From Hofstenia miamia (Eukaryota; Xenacoelomorpha; Acoela; Hofsteniidae), in contig CABFPE010000037.1 of the NCBI GenBank assembly GCA_900660155.1, positions 653,855 through 717,854 on the forward strand: a DNA stretch of 64,000 nt, given 5' to 3'. This document shows, in pieces, positions 46,908 through 59,083 of this stretch (the first letter of the stretch is position 1; each line of letters opens with the position of its first letter). Position numbers and translations under genes: made by a program. A model generated the notes under the pieces. That model ran no database searches and was not told the origin of the DNA. It saw nothing but the letters and a program-made list of their open reading frames with translations.

Positions 46908-47604
46908 CCTTGGTATTGCTAAGACAAGGACTACACCGTACAGGCCATAGTCCAATGGTAAATGTGAAAGGATGAATGGAACATTGCTAAGAACAATCAA
47001 TTTGTTTCTACAGGATCGAGGCAGATGTAAAAGAAATTGGCAAGAATTTGTTCACAAGTCCCTGGCAAGCATCCGTGGTCTATTATGCACTGCTGTCCTA
47101 ATAATAGATTCTTCAGTTTCAAAAAGGATCCTCTGCTAGCATGTCCATCCCTGATTATCTTCTGTCTCCTGGATATGTTTATCTCAAGCGACATGTTTGA
47201 GTGAAAGGTGATCCAGTTGTGGAGAAGGTGTTCCTCATGGAAAAGATTTCCCCTTATTTTGCTCGGACCCAGCATGATTCACGAGAGATTTCCACGGTTT
47301 CGACTAATCATATCGCGCCATCCACCTCAAGAATTGTAGAAGCAGCTCCAGAACTAGATGATGTTGATACCTTTGTAAATATTGGTCCCGAAGTTATTAC
47401 TCAATCACAGCCTCCTACCGAACCTGATAGTCATTTGCAACCAATTGTTCATGAAAACCAGACGAAGGAAAGAATGAGCCTGATCCAGGTGATGCAAACA
47501 ACGCGATCAACCGTCATCCCCATCAGGGATTCCAGTGTTGAGACGATCGACTCGAATTATTAAAGAACCCACTAGGCTCAACTATGGAAAAAAGGGTGGA
47601 GGAA

Positions 47605-47687
47605 TGTGATGAAATGTTGTTGCTTACAGGCCTCAGTACAATTTCATGTTTACTCTGGTATTACTTAGTTGATATTCGGAATTTATC

Positions 47688-47688
<1 letters not shown>
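47605..47688 (+). repeat. Extra LTR-like remnant inside the LTR element
   Basis: It is preceded by a purine tract (aaaaaagggtggaggaa) like that before the right LTR. It starts tgtgatgaaatg and ends ggaatttatca, so it is a shorter, diverged LTR. A (TA)n run follows. It suggests that pieces of two related copies lie side by side. Confidence 0.7.
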
Positions 47689-47734
<46 letters not shown>

Positions 47735-47747
47735 ACTTTGTTTACTT

Positions 47748-47748
47748 N
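47748..47748. other. Single-N assembly join
   Basis: One N lies just after a (TA)n tract, with an exact repeat of 46441-46907 starting three bases later. Probably an unresolved contig overlap. Confidence 0.9.
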
Positions 47749-47750
47749 TT

Positions 47751-48217
47751 TGTGTTAAACCTTGGTATTGCTAAAACAAGGACTACACCGTACAGGCCAC
47801 AGTCCAATGGTAAATGTGAGAAGATGAACGGAACGTTGCTGAGAACTATCAATTTGTTTCTACAGGATCGAGGTAGATGTAAAAGAAATTAGCAAGAAGT
47901 TCTTCCCGAGTCCCTGGCAAGTATCCGTGGTCTATTATGCACTGCTATCAACGATACTCCTCATAATAGATTCTTAACTTTCAAAAGGAGATCCTCTGCT
48001 GGCATGTCCATCCCTGATTATCTTCTGTCTCATGGATATGTTTATCTCAAACGACATGTTCGAGCGAAAGGTGATCCAGTTGTGGAAAGGGTGTTCCTCA
48101 TGGAAACGATTTCGCCTTAATTTGCTCGGATTCAGCATAATTCAGGACAGATGTCCACGGTTTCGACGAATCATATCGCGCCATCCGCCTCAAGAATGGT
48201 AGAAGCAGCTCCAGAAC
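47751..48217 (+). repeat. 467-bp segment, second copy
   Basis: It appears identical to 46441-46907 by reading both. It continues into the element's 3' end and the right LTR. Confidence 0.8.
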
Positions 48218-48508
48218 TAGATGATGTTGATACCTTTGTAAATATTGGTCCCGAAGTTATTACTCAATCACAGCCTCCTACCGAACCTGATAGTCATTTG
48301 CAACCAATTGTTCCCGAAAACCAGACGAAGGAAAGAGATTAGCCTGATCCAGGTGATGCGATTTGTGATGCCCCAGCATCTATACCGGATAGATCTCTGA
48401 AACAATGCGATCAACCGTCGTCCCCATCAGGGATTCCAGTGTTGCGACGATCGACTCGAATAATGAAAGAACCCAGTAGACTCAACTATGGAAAAAAGGG
48501 TGGGGGAA

Positions 48509-48720
48509 TGTGATGAAATGTTGTTGCTTACAGACCTCAGTATGATGTCATGTTTACTCTGGTATGACACTACATGTTTTCTGGTGCTTGTGCTTATTTA
48601 AGTAACTGTAATTCTCGTATTGCTCATTTTATATTAGTAACAATGTGACTGAAAAGCTTATAAGAATAAAGCTAATTTATGCTTATTGTATTACTTAGTT
48701 GATATTCGGAATTTATCACA
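48509..48720 (+). repeat. 3' LTR (212 bp)
   Basis: The same length and sequence as the 5' LTR as far as I can read. The purine tract lies directly upstream at 48491-48507. Confidence 0.88.
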
Positions 48721-48844
48721 TCTTACACTGTACTAAACCTCATTATTTTCACTTTAATAGTTTTGAAATAAGAGAAAGGGAGCGATTCGCCCCTCCCTCA
48801 GTGCTTTATTGACATTTTATGCCCCAGCGCGCTTAGGGTTAAAC

Positions 48845-49804
48845 TTGCGCTCTCATGTGATTGAATATACTATAAACATCTACATTTAGTCAGTAAATCA
48901 CAATATACCTATTCGATCTACTCTGTTAATATTTTTAGTTGATATTTGTCAAAATTAGAATCGGTGGAGTTTGAATTTAAATTATGAAAAAGTGAGACGC
49001 TGGTTGAGTATGTTAAAAGGGCCGGATATACCTTAGTAACAGTTCGTCAAGCATTGTTTATCGATTCTTCACTGTAGCTGTCGACAGTAATGGCATAAAT
49101 GGTGACTGATTAAACCTCTGCCATTTGGGGTAGGGTTTATTAAAATGTTGTTTAGAGAGACATCCTGTATGACAATGGAAAATTGTGCAAAACAAAAATG
49201 TCCTGAATAACTCAAAAACTTAGCATGCATTTCAACCGGATTTGAAAGCCGCTTTTAACTATCGTGGCAAGATTGCACAGAAAGCTAGCATTTTATTGCG
49301 TTAATTAAACAAAGAACGACAATTGTCTTTTAAGCAAGGATTCTTTCTTATATGTTTGCTCCAATTTGTGTTTATTTTCAAAAGAAACTGTTTAATCAAA
49401 TAACTCAGTTTAATAAATTGTTATAAACGGAAATTGAATTTTGGGAAAATTTATAAGATTACTTTGTGAACGTTTAATGCACAAATAAGTTTATTGATTT
49501 CATTTGCTTTGCTATTGTAGAATATTCTAAGCGAAATACCTGAGAAAATTAAAATTAAATGGATTTCTACAAGCAAGGTATTTACAAAGTATAGCACTGA
49601 ACACATTATTATCGAAACATTTTCTTAAATTTAGCCCCCTTGCTGCTATAATGTACACTAAAAAGTAGGAAAAATAGAATTTGTATCACTCACAGCATAT
49701 CGTCGGTTGAAAGTTCGAGTAGAATACATATAAACTACATTTCTGCTGAAATAATATTTGATAAAAGTTAAAATAATTTTTAGAAGAAAGTTAGATTAAA
49801 GTTT
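48845..49804. other. Spacer, nothing recognised
   Basis: AT-rich DNA after the piggyBac-like element. No coding or repeat signal can be supported. Confidence 0.5.
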
Positions 49805-49812
49805 AAAAAATG

Positions 49813-50170
49813 TAAGGATGGGATCCGATTAGTGAATTGAATATACCGGTTAGCGGATATCTTGATTGCCGGATACCGGATAATATATTGTTCAATTACT
49901 GAAAAACGACCGAATTTCTCAATTAATACCTACCTCTTGCGGATGGTAATAAATAAATATTTTGACCATATTAAATAGAATACATCCTGATATGTCAGAA
50001 AACCATATCATGGAAAAATATAGCTTTTTCCTCGAAAATTACATTTAAACAAGTTTCATCTCAGAATATGTTATCCGGTAAAATCTGGTAAACAAGTTAA
50101 ATTTTACCGCATAACGGAAATCCGGATCCGGTTGTGTAATTGCCGAATACAAGATTCCGGCGCATCCTTA
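49813..50170. mobile_element. hAT-like MITE
   Basis: The ends are taaggatgggatccg and, reverse-complemented, taaggatgcgccgga. Flanking 8-mers are aaaaaatg (49805-49812) and gaaaaatg (50171-50178), seven of eight alike. The interior repeats ccggata-type words. Non-autonomous, 358 bp. Confidence 0.62.
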
Positions 50171-50179
50171 GAAAAATGT

Positions 50180-51899
50180 TAAAAAATTATAGCAAAAACA
50201 CCTGTGAAAAACAGTGTTTAAACCCATTCCCTTACAAAAATGTTCAACACTATGGGAATTTAGTTTTTTGCTTGAAATTAACAAATCCTTTATCAAGTGG
50301 TAGTTTTTTATAGTCCTGGCCAAATTTTTGAGAAAAATGCTACTAAAATGCGATAATAGTTGAGAGTGTAGTTGAAAATATATGTCAAAAACATCTGCTA
50401 TTTCAATATCGTATTTACTTTTAATAGGCACACGCCTGAATAATTCTTAAATAATTTTAAATACATGTTTCATTCAATTTAAAAACAATCCGATGTCTTG
50501 GGAAAAACTCAAAGTTACTTTAAACAAATGTTAGATTAAAATCAATTAAATTCGATAACGTTAAACCTTTTGATTCATTTTCAATTGAAATGATACAATA
50601 CAGAAAATGTATACTATACAATAGCTTGAACAATAACACATCATTCTATTGTCAATGCATTTTAATAGTAAAGTATACAAAAACCGAATTCAAACCTGTG
50701 GCACAGCAATGAATTTCGGGCATTAAGTTGGCATGTTTTAAACTGCAATAATTCAGTATTATATTCGTGGAAGCAAACCATACAACAGTACTCTGGCCAA
50801 AAAAGTTTGGAGAATTCACTTCTTATTTTACAAGAATTCCTATTTGTAATTTTCAGTTTTAACAACAGGATCACTTTTGTTAAGATTTCAAATTTCGTGT
50901 AAATTTTTTATCAGAGATTTAGTTTCCATTTTAAATCCTTGTTGAATAGGCCTCATAAAAATAACTTAAAAATTTAATGTACTCACAAAAAATTTCAAAG
51001 CTTGTATTTTGAAATATTAATATTTCAATTATACGCAAGACCCATTGCATTGACCATTAGATTGTCAAAGGTTTGATTGTCATTACGTCGGAGACCTGTG
51101 TTAGATTCTTCACAAGAAGTTTACCCTGCGACCAAAAATTAAATTTACAATTTTAATGATTGCAAAATTTTTTTGTCAAATAGAGTGTCCGAACCTTTAT
51201 GATTAGCATTAACTTAATAAAATGGAGGCATTACCGAAGTATTAACTTCCAGTTTTGAATACAGTTGAAAGAGAGTAGATCAAATACGCCAACGCAGGAA
51301 GTATTACATTAACTGTTTGTATTCTTGGCTGAGAAATAAGAAGAGTTTGAATTACAACAATACTTTCGACTTATATTACAGTCTCTATTTTCAACTTTAA
51401 TTACTTTCTAGTTAGAATCAGAACTGCATATCTATAATAAAAATCAAACGATATTATACTTTTCTATATGTATATATTACATTGAACACTACATAATAAC
51501 AATAAAGGCTAAAATTATACTGTTTTTACAATTTTTTTTTATAAAATAATGCTTGATTTTATATTAATAACTTTTGATTTTAAGATATACTGTTTTTCCT
51601 GATCTTTTCGTCAGGAATATTTCAAAAGTTGAAGGTAATTCTGTAAATGACGATTCAACCTGCTTTGTATTTGTTCTTTGAAAACAGATGTATTTATTAT
51701 TTTTTGCGTTAACCGATGCATACTCATCTAGTCTTAAACAAATCAACTTAAAAGTTGCGATGTGCTGAGAGATGTTTTCAAAGAGAAGTGTCGGTTATTA
51801 CTTACTGACAAATATTTAAGTAATTGACTACAATTTCGTGTCCCAAAATCTAATTACAATTCACATCTATAAATGTATTAGCTTGCTTAAATGAATATA
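50180..51899. other. Spacer, nothing recognised
   Basis: AT-rich DNA. Minus-strand ORFs at 50168-50431 and 50662-50874 have no motifs and look random. Confidence 0.5.
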
Positions 51900-51903
51900 T
51901 TAA

Positions 51904-52387
51904 CCCTTTTCTGGCCAAAATTGTATGTTAGTTGATTATTTTAAATATGATATGTTGATAATTGAAAAAATAAATATGAACTTATTTTAGTGGGGAAATC
52001 GCTATGTTCATTGTGATGAATCCTGGCCAGCCTCTCATTTTTATGAATGTTTATGTTCACTGGAATGATCAAATCCCATAGATTTTTGGTCATTATAATG
52101 TATATTAAGGAATACATAATGCTAATGAAAATATTTGTGAACAAATATAGCAATAGTTAATAGCATTTCTAAAAAAAATAATTTTTAAATTGAAACTTTT
52201 CAGCTTAGGCTGAATAAAAATGAATTGTTTAACATATAAATCGCAACAACAAACTGTAAGAGAAATTATTCAATTTTTAGCATAGACCCAACGACATAAA
52301 CTACTAAAACAGACTTCCCTAAAATTTGACTTAGCTTTCTCAGTTTTTTTTCTTGTTCATTTTAATGAACAGTGGCCAGAAAAGGGT
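51904..52387. mobile_element. piggyBac-like MITE with TTAA sites
   Basis: A perfect terminal inverted repeat of about 14 bp, cccttttctggcca, is flanked on each side by TTAA (51900-51903 and 52388-52391). It is 484 bp without coding capacity. The ends differ from those of the 1-kb family at 23.1 and 42.9 kb, so this is a second piggyBac-type family. Confidence 0.82.
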
Positions 52388-52391
52388 TAAA

Positions 52392-55300
52392 TGATTTTAG
52401 AGTGTCTCACAAAACGTAAATTTTGTATTTCTTTCGCAAATGTGGAATTTGTTGTAAATAAATATTTAAAACATCATCTTCAACTCATGGGTAACTAGCT
52501 TCTTCTAAATGATTAATTTTTTGGGTTTCCATTTTTAAATTCAACTTGCTGCTAATTAGTTCTATCGAAATGAGCTTTGGCCAGATTTAACCCTATTTCC
52601 ACTAGGAATTTTTGAAAATTTGTGATTTCAACAAAAAAAATTTTAAACTCCTTCAACTGACGAACCAACGAAGATATTTAAAATCTAAAAACACCAATGG
52701 ATAGAGACACCTACGACACGACAACCTCTGACTTTGCGAACGGCGCCTAGTCGAGAATCACATATATTATCTTCAAAAAACAAAATATTTCAGGGGTAGT
52801 TGTTGTGGACATTAGACCGCCTCATTATCTGAACACTAGGTATGGAAAGAATTCGAATATTTTTACAAAAATCGGAGTTCTCATTAAAAAAGTCTTATTT
52901 GCTTGTAATTCAGGCATAAGAATATGTTTTAGGAGTAATCTCCATCATTGCATGAGAGCGCTCTACCCCATAGTTGTGCCCATTTAAAAATATTTCAATG
53001 CTTCTTTACAAGCTTGGATAAAATTCTTCACAAATGCGGACAAATTGGTTTATTACTTAAAAGTAACACCAGTTGAAATAGGCTTAAAGTAGTCATATTC
53101 ATTGAAAAATGCCTTCTTAAATTTCAAATGTCTACTTCTAAGTTCTTTCACAGCATCTTTTAATGACTTTTGATAACAATAATTTTCTTCAAAAACTATG
53201 AAAAACGACATTAATCAGCAAATATATAAACGAAAACAGTAAAATACTATGATGTTAAAAAGTCTCCAAAGTTGTTTGAAAAACACGTGGAATACAATTG
53301 TATTATAATTATCTTCTCAATAATGCGGCTGTTCTTGCCATTTAATTTTTTGATCGCTGGTAATTTTCGACATATGGCATAATTTCTGCGATTACTATAT
53401 ATATTTTTCAGAATTTAAATAGTAGAGAAACCATTGCTCAATAGTTTAAATTTTGGGGTTTGGCAAACAAAATATCTAAGAGTACACATCTATTCACTGT
53501 TTGTTGTAGTCAATAACGAATGTAATGCTCACGCTAACTAAGTGAATGGTAAATACTGTCCATCATGTTTGCACGGCTGGTTTTCAAGAAACAAAGGCTA
53601 GAATATCTCTCCTTTATCTTTAGCATAGAGATGCATTAGAAAATACCCCGCATGCTTCAACTGAGCAATAGGCAGCAAATAAAAGTTCCCTTGTAGTTTT
53701 TAAATGTAGCATTAATTCTCTTATTATAAATCCAAGTGAAAAATAACACCGTTCCGAATTGAGGTGAACGTAATGGACATTAACTCAGAAATTCAAATTG
53801 TAAAAAATCTCGTTTTATTCAGGAAGTTCAAACGATCAATCACTTATCTCATTCACAAACCAGAAACCTTTAGAAGTAGCTAAATATACATTAAAAATTA
53901 AGCAGTAGTTAGTCTTTAAATTATTCTAAAGAAATATTAAATCAGTCGCAGTATGCTGTGCCAATTGATTTTTTTGTTAATTGCAAAATGTAAGAAATCG
54001 ATAGTAATACTAATTAAAATAACTTCAACCTAGCTCATTCGATTTCTATTGGTTGATACTAAAGTATATGCAAATGTGTTGATCAAGATACTGGAACAAA
54101 TAAATAACCAACGTATTTATTCATTACGTTAAAAGTAACAGAATTGGGCAACAAAATATTGTTTAAATCGATATCTTTTAGAATAATTCGTAAAATAAAA
54201 AAGCATATTAATTTTCAGAAAACCTTAACATCGTTAAATGATGTTTAGAAACATATTTTAAATGGCCGGGATAGTGTTAAAATTCCAAGAAAAAATCATT
54301 GCTGCCCTAAAGCTACAAAATATAAAGTATTTTGACGCTATTTTATATTATTTATGAAATGAAAAATTGATAAACAATTTATGAATTCTAACCAAGCACA
54401 TGACTCGATTTAATGCTATATAACATACCTAATTATATTTAAAGTAATCGTGGTTAGCTATGCCTAAATAATATTGTTAATCAGTATTACTATTAAAAGC
54501 GAAATAGCAAGGTGTTGATTTCAAAATGTTTATGACATTTATTTAAATTGTCATAATTGAAAAAGGCAGTTGTTATGGAAGGACTGTATAATTACGAACC
54601 CAAAAAATAAATACAAATTATATTGAAGAAAAAGAAACCTAGGCCTTAATATGTGGAAACAATTGTTAGGTATTGTGAATGCAATTGACAGAGAGAAATA
54701 AGAAACTTACTTGTCGAAGTATTTCCATGCAGAAATTAATGTTGTTCCTTGTTGAGAACAGTATGCGTTGTGCAATTTTGCGGGAACTTTCAAACTCGGG
54801 TTGGCGTGTTGTTGAAGAATGCCTAAACTTTGCCTTCACCTTCATTAAAATAATTGTTTGACATCAAATATAATTTAATGATCTTTATATAAATTTCTAA
54901 AAATATTTGGAAATAGTGTGTCAATGTGTTCACATAAGAAATCGTTATAATGTTCATCACATGAGTACATATTTAACGATTAATAAGTACTCTAAGGGTT
55001 TTTAAATTTCCAATTCCAGTAAAAAAATCAAAGATAAAATATTTTTACACAACGATGATGCACGAATTTTCTTGGATATACAAAACCTGAATCTGTTAGT
55101 GAATTTCTTACATCTGATTTTAAGGAAGCTTTTAAATATAGTCCATATTCAGTAATCCTGTATTGAGTTACCTGGACGTTCAGTTATTCAGGTTAGAAAG
55201 ACCTGACTTTATTGCTATAAGGCGTTTAGCTTAATTGTTTCAACCTTCTATATTGGTTTCTAGGCTTCTGCATGACATGCATACTCCACTTCCATTAGCA

Positions 55301-56230
55301 AATGAACTTGATATATTCCACATTTGGTTGATTATCAAGATGCTTTCACATATGTGCATGTTCGAGCAGGATAAAACACTATAGTACAAATGACGAGGAA
55401 AATTGTTGTAGAAATATCTACAAGGAATAACTAATTCAAACATTTTCCGAGTTACTATGATTCCTATGATAAGTAACTTAGTTACCCAACGTAAAGCCGA
55501 TAAATCAAATGTCTAAAACACATTTCCGAAGAAAAGTGGGAACTTCATAATTGTTCTAGTTACGAGATACCTAAAAATAATCTTGACAGGTGTCAATAAA
55601 TAAGTCCAAGCTTAGAAGGCAATATCAAGTTGCAGGGATTCTAAAAGCTTAATCCAAATTTATCTTACTAGTAGCAATTTTTTAGCTAACGAAGGTCGTG
55701 CATTATTACTTCTCAAATTCAAAACCAGATTGAATAGCAAAAGTCGAGCCTTACTCAATTAGTGCACAAAATAAGTATATTCTTAGCTTTATATATTCGA
55801 TGAAATTCTACATCGAATTTGCAACAAGGTTCAGTGGCCGTAATTGCTTACTTTTGCATAATTTAATTAAAACAATTTCAGAGCTGGATGGACAGATTTC
55901 ATTGCCGCTCAACCATTAGTGGAGAACATGTTGAACAATATCAGTGTGCTTCACACATTATTTTTGTTTTTATATTTTAACTAACCTGTAAAACGTATGT
56001 GAAAATTACAATTTATTTCAGAATTTTATTGTTTTTAGTATAATAATTATTTATGTTAAAAATTTACACTAAATAAAACTTACTGATTTGGTGTTGGTGT
56101 GAGAATCTGAATGAGCCATTTTATGACGGTGATTTTCAACTCTGAACAAGCTGCAAAACCTTCTTGATAAAATATTGGTTGAATTAACACTAAACACTGC
56201 TTTTACAACAAATTTACCAATTGCTAGAGC
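52392..56230. other. Spacer, nothing firm
   Basis: No exon is recognised. At 52590 the text ttaaccctatttccactagg looks like a lone piggyBac-type end without a visible partner. Confidence 0.45.
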
Positions 56231-56239
56231 AAACACATC

Positions 56240-56659
56240 AAGGGTTGGTCGATTTGAATCACTCGATTTAAATCATTGATTTAAATCGGATTTAAACCAT
56301 GATTTAAATCGGATTTAAACCATGATTTAAAACACATCAGTTCAATTATTGATTTAAATCAAATACACTAAAAGAGATACAATTCTAATTGTTTTGAAGT
56401 CATTGCCCTGATATTGGAATGAATTGGAAAACTGGGGAATTTATTGTTTTGCATGTGTTTTTATCTTCAGTATAGTTAAAATTGATTAAATTATTGTTTC
56501 AAAAATAGTAGTATCAAAAGGATTTCCAATATTTACTACCTTGGAAGATTGTCTGTGTAAAATTGAAATTTAAATAAAAAAAACCGATTTAAATAAAAAA
56601 TCCGATTTAAATAAAAAATCCGATTTTTTAAATTTAAATCGGATTTTTTCCCAACACTG
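56240..56659. mobile_element. hAT MITE made of GATTTAAATC units, perfect 8-bp duplication
   Basis: The ends are aagggttggtcg and, reverse-complemented, cagtgttggg. The 8-mer aacacatc flanks both sides exactly (56232-56239 and 56660-56667). Both ends are packed with the palindrome gatttaaatc and its variants (56260-56350 and 56583-56645), which could fold or bind dimeric proteins. It is 420 bp long, non-autonomous and probably fairly young. Confidence 0.85.
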
Positions 56660-56669
56660 AACACATCGT

Positions 56670-59080
56670 ATACATGCATAATTAAATGAAGGTATCGTAA
56701 TGCATTTGTCCTTTAGTATGTTGCTCTTGGCTAGACTTATCACAAGAGGCTTAGAAATTTGTCACTGTCAACGCTTTCTCTTCTTAATAATTATTCAATC
56801 ATAATTGTATGCTTGGCGCAGAAAAAATTCTTATTATATTTTTTATATTTTTAAGTAAATTTATACTAAGATTCGATTTACTTGGATAAATGCATGTGTT
56901 TCATATGTATTAAATATAATATATAAGGACAAATTATCAATGCCTATATAAACCATTTAGTGTGATGAAATCAAATGTTAGCATATAAATTAATGCACAT
57001 TTAGAAACCAATTAGGTTTAAAATTCTAAGAAGTCATGGAGTATGCTGGCATGGGAAAATTTAGGCACCAGCCCAGCAGGGCCCAATTAAATTTATACCA
57101 AATTGACCCAATTTATGTTCATTGCTATAAGATCTTCAATTTTTCTGTTTGCTAGATTAATGTTAGGTACTTTAAACATTTATAATAAAAAACTATACAA
57201 ACTCAATATTGAAAAACCTAAATTTGAAAAAAATAAAACACGAATGTATAAAATTACAAAAACTTAAATATGTAAATTTTGATTTCAACTCTTTAATTGA
57301 TTGCAGTAAACAGAAAATCACAATACTTTGAAATCCATAAATTCAGAAGCTCTCATTATGGGATTTCAAAGGATCGGCTGCTAAATACCTGGACTACATT
57401 TCCCATTAATCAAAAAGTATGAGGACACAAGGTCGCAACTAAAATATATATTCTATTTCTACCTACTGAATGAATTGCTATGCCTACTTTTGTATAAATC
57501 CAGATTGAAACACTTGCTTTGTGAAGCTTCATAGTTAGTTTGCTACTTGTAAATATACTTTCGGAGATTCAATATTTTCCATTAATATTCACAATTAATC
57601 TTTTTATATTGTTCTTACAACAGTTAAGTATTTTGTTAAATTTTTATTGTCATGTTACAGCCAAACGTAAGTTCAATAAAGTTAAAAAAATTCAAAATAT
57701 AATAATTGTTACCATATGGCAACAATCTCCATAATTGCATATGTTAGCACATGGCAACAATTATATTCCTGACAAGTGAAAAAATGCTTCCCACAAATCC
57801 TAGATTCTAAATAGCAATGCAATGCTTGCAAACTCTTAGCAATGAAAAATAAAACCTCATGTAGTTTAGGATAAACTTTGTTTTATAAATATTTCGATCT
57901 TACGTTATGTGTTTTTTCATGCATTTTATATATAAATCATACATTTTATATGTAATGTACAAGTATATATGCATTTGCGTGAAACTATTGGGAAACTGGT
58001 AATTTATCAGTTCCCTCTATATGAAATTTTTCTATATCCGCCCATGTATAGGTCGGGTCATGCGCAAAGCACTTCAAAAACAATGTCATGATTCGAATCA
58101 CGGGCTAGCCTGAAAACCATAATTTTGAGAAATAGATGCATATTTGTTTTAAGCTAGCATATTCGTGTACAACTGGTAATAATTGTACAAGTCAACTTAG
58201 TGCTTTTTACTATAAATGTGTTGTTATTATACAACCTTGACCTTGATATAAAGATCAAAAACTGCTGATGATAATCATGACTGTGGATACAATGGAAAAG
58301 GGTTATGGATCGGGTGTTGTTTTAAGAATAATGAAGCAGATGGGTGAGGGGTTGGGATTTGGGTCAAAATATGTAATTCGTTTCCCACTATGTTTTGGTG
58401 ACAAGTCTCCCCAGTCACGCGAATAAACAGAAAATATGATAAGAGCTATTTAATAGAATAATGCAGAAATTCACTGACAGAAATAGTCCTTGAAATGAGA
58501 AACATAATAGTCAATATTATTATACTATTTTTAACAGAATATAAAGTTTTAAACAGTTAATATTAAAAAAATATATAATAAATTAAGCAATTGATAATTA
58601 TCAAATAGATATCAACTAGTAAGATGAAAACAATTATAGCATTACAAATGGAAATAGATCAGAAAATTTAGGTAAACAGTTTATCAAGAAAGCCCATGCC
58701 ATGAACATGAAGCGAAAATTATTAGAAAAGCATCATCTAGAACTCGTACAATTCATACATCTGTGTCAGAGCTGGACATGGGTCAATGGGTTGGACGAGT
58801 AGTAAGTTTGGGGTGGGCCGCATGAGTCATGGGGAGTGATCTATCATTATCATTACTAACACAATGATGTTTTTTGTTCGTGTTCGATAAAATACTTCTC
58901 TTAGATACATGTACTTGGAAAACATATTCTAGTAGGAGAACAAATATTTATTATAAACCTATAATTCAACAATTATTTAACTAGAGGAATCACTCGTGTA
59001 ATGCAATATAAAATATTTTCTAGTTCATATATTGTTGAGACTTTCATTAAACTTTGGTGTATTAACAATATCAATTACGG
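56670..59080. other. Spacer, nothing recognised
   Basis: AT-rich DNA. GC-richer words near 58040-58075 and 58780-58830 are not assignable. Confidence 0.45.
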
Positions 59081-59083
59081 CGC

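Larger units (their letters stand above)
43628..48720 (+). mobile_element. Ty3/gypsy LTR retrotransposon, young but broken
   Basis: Two 212-bp LTRs (tgtgatg...tatcaca) look identical by eye, so the insertion is recent. Between them, in order on the + strand, are gag with two zinc knuckles, an aspartic protease region, reverse transcriptase/RNase H and integrase, the Ty3/gypsy order. A purine tract (aaaaaagggtgggggaa) precedes the right LTR. The coding part is broken in roughly five to ten places. The 3' third contains repeated segments, an extra LTR-like remnant and a single N, so nesting or misassembly is likely. It sits inside a piggyBac-like element. No clear short target duplication is visible. 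Confidence 0.85.
42923..48838. mobile_element. piggyBac-like non-autonomous element, copy 2, split by an LTR element
   Basis: It begins ccctaaacgcactgaggggg directly after TTAA (42919-42922) and ends gcgcgcttaggg directly before TTAA (48839-48842), a perfect piggyBac-type target duplication. Without the LTR retrotransposon (43628-48720) the element is about 0.82 kb. It matches copy 1 (23123-24141) in inverted orientation. One end carries an extra 30 bases before the shared gcactgaggg unit. Confidence 0.8.
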
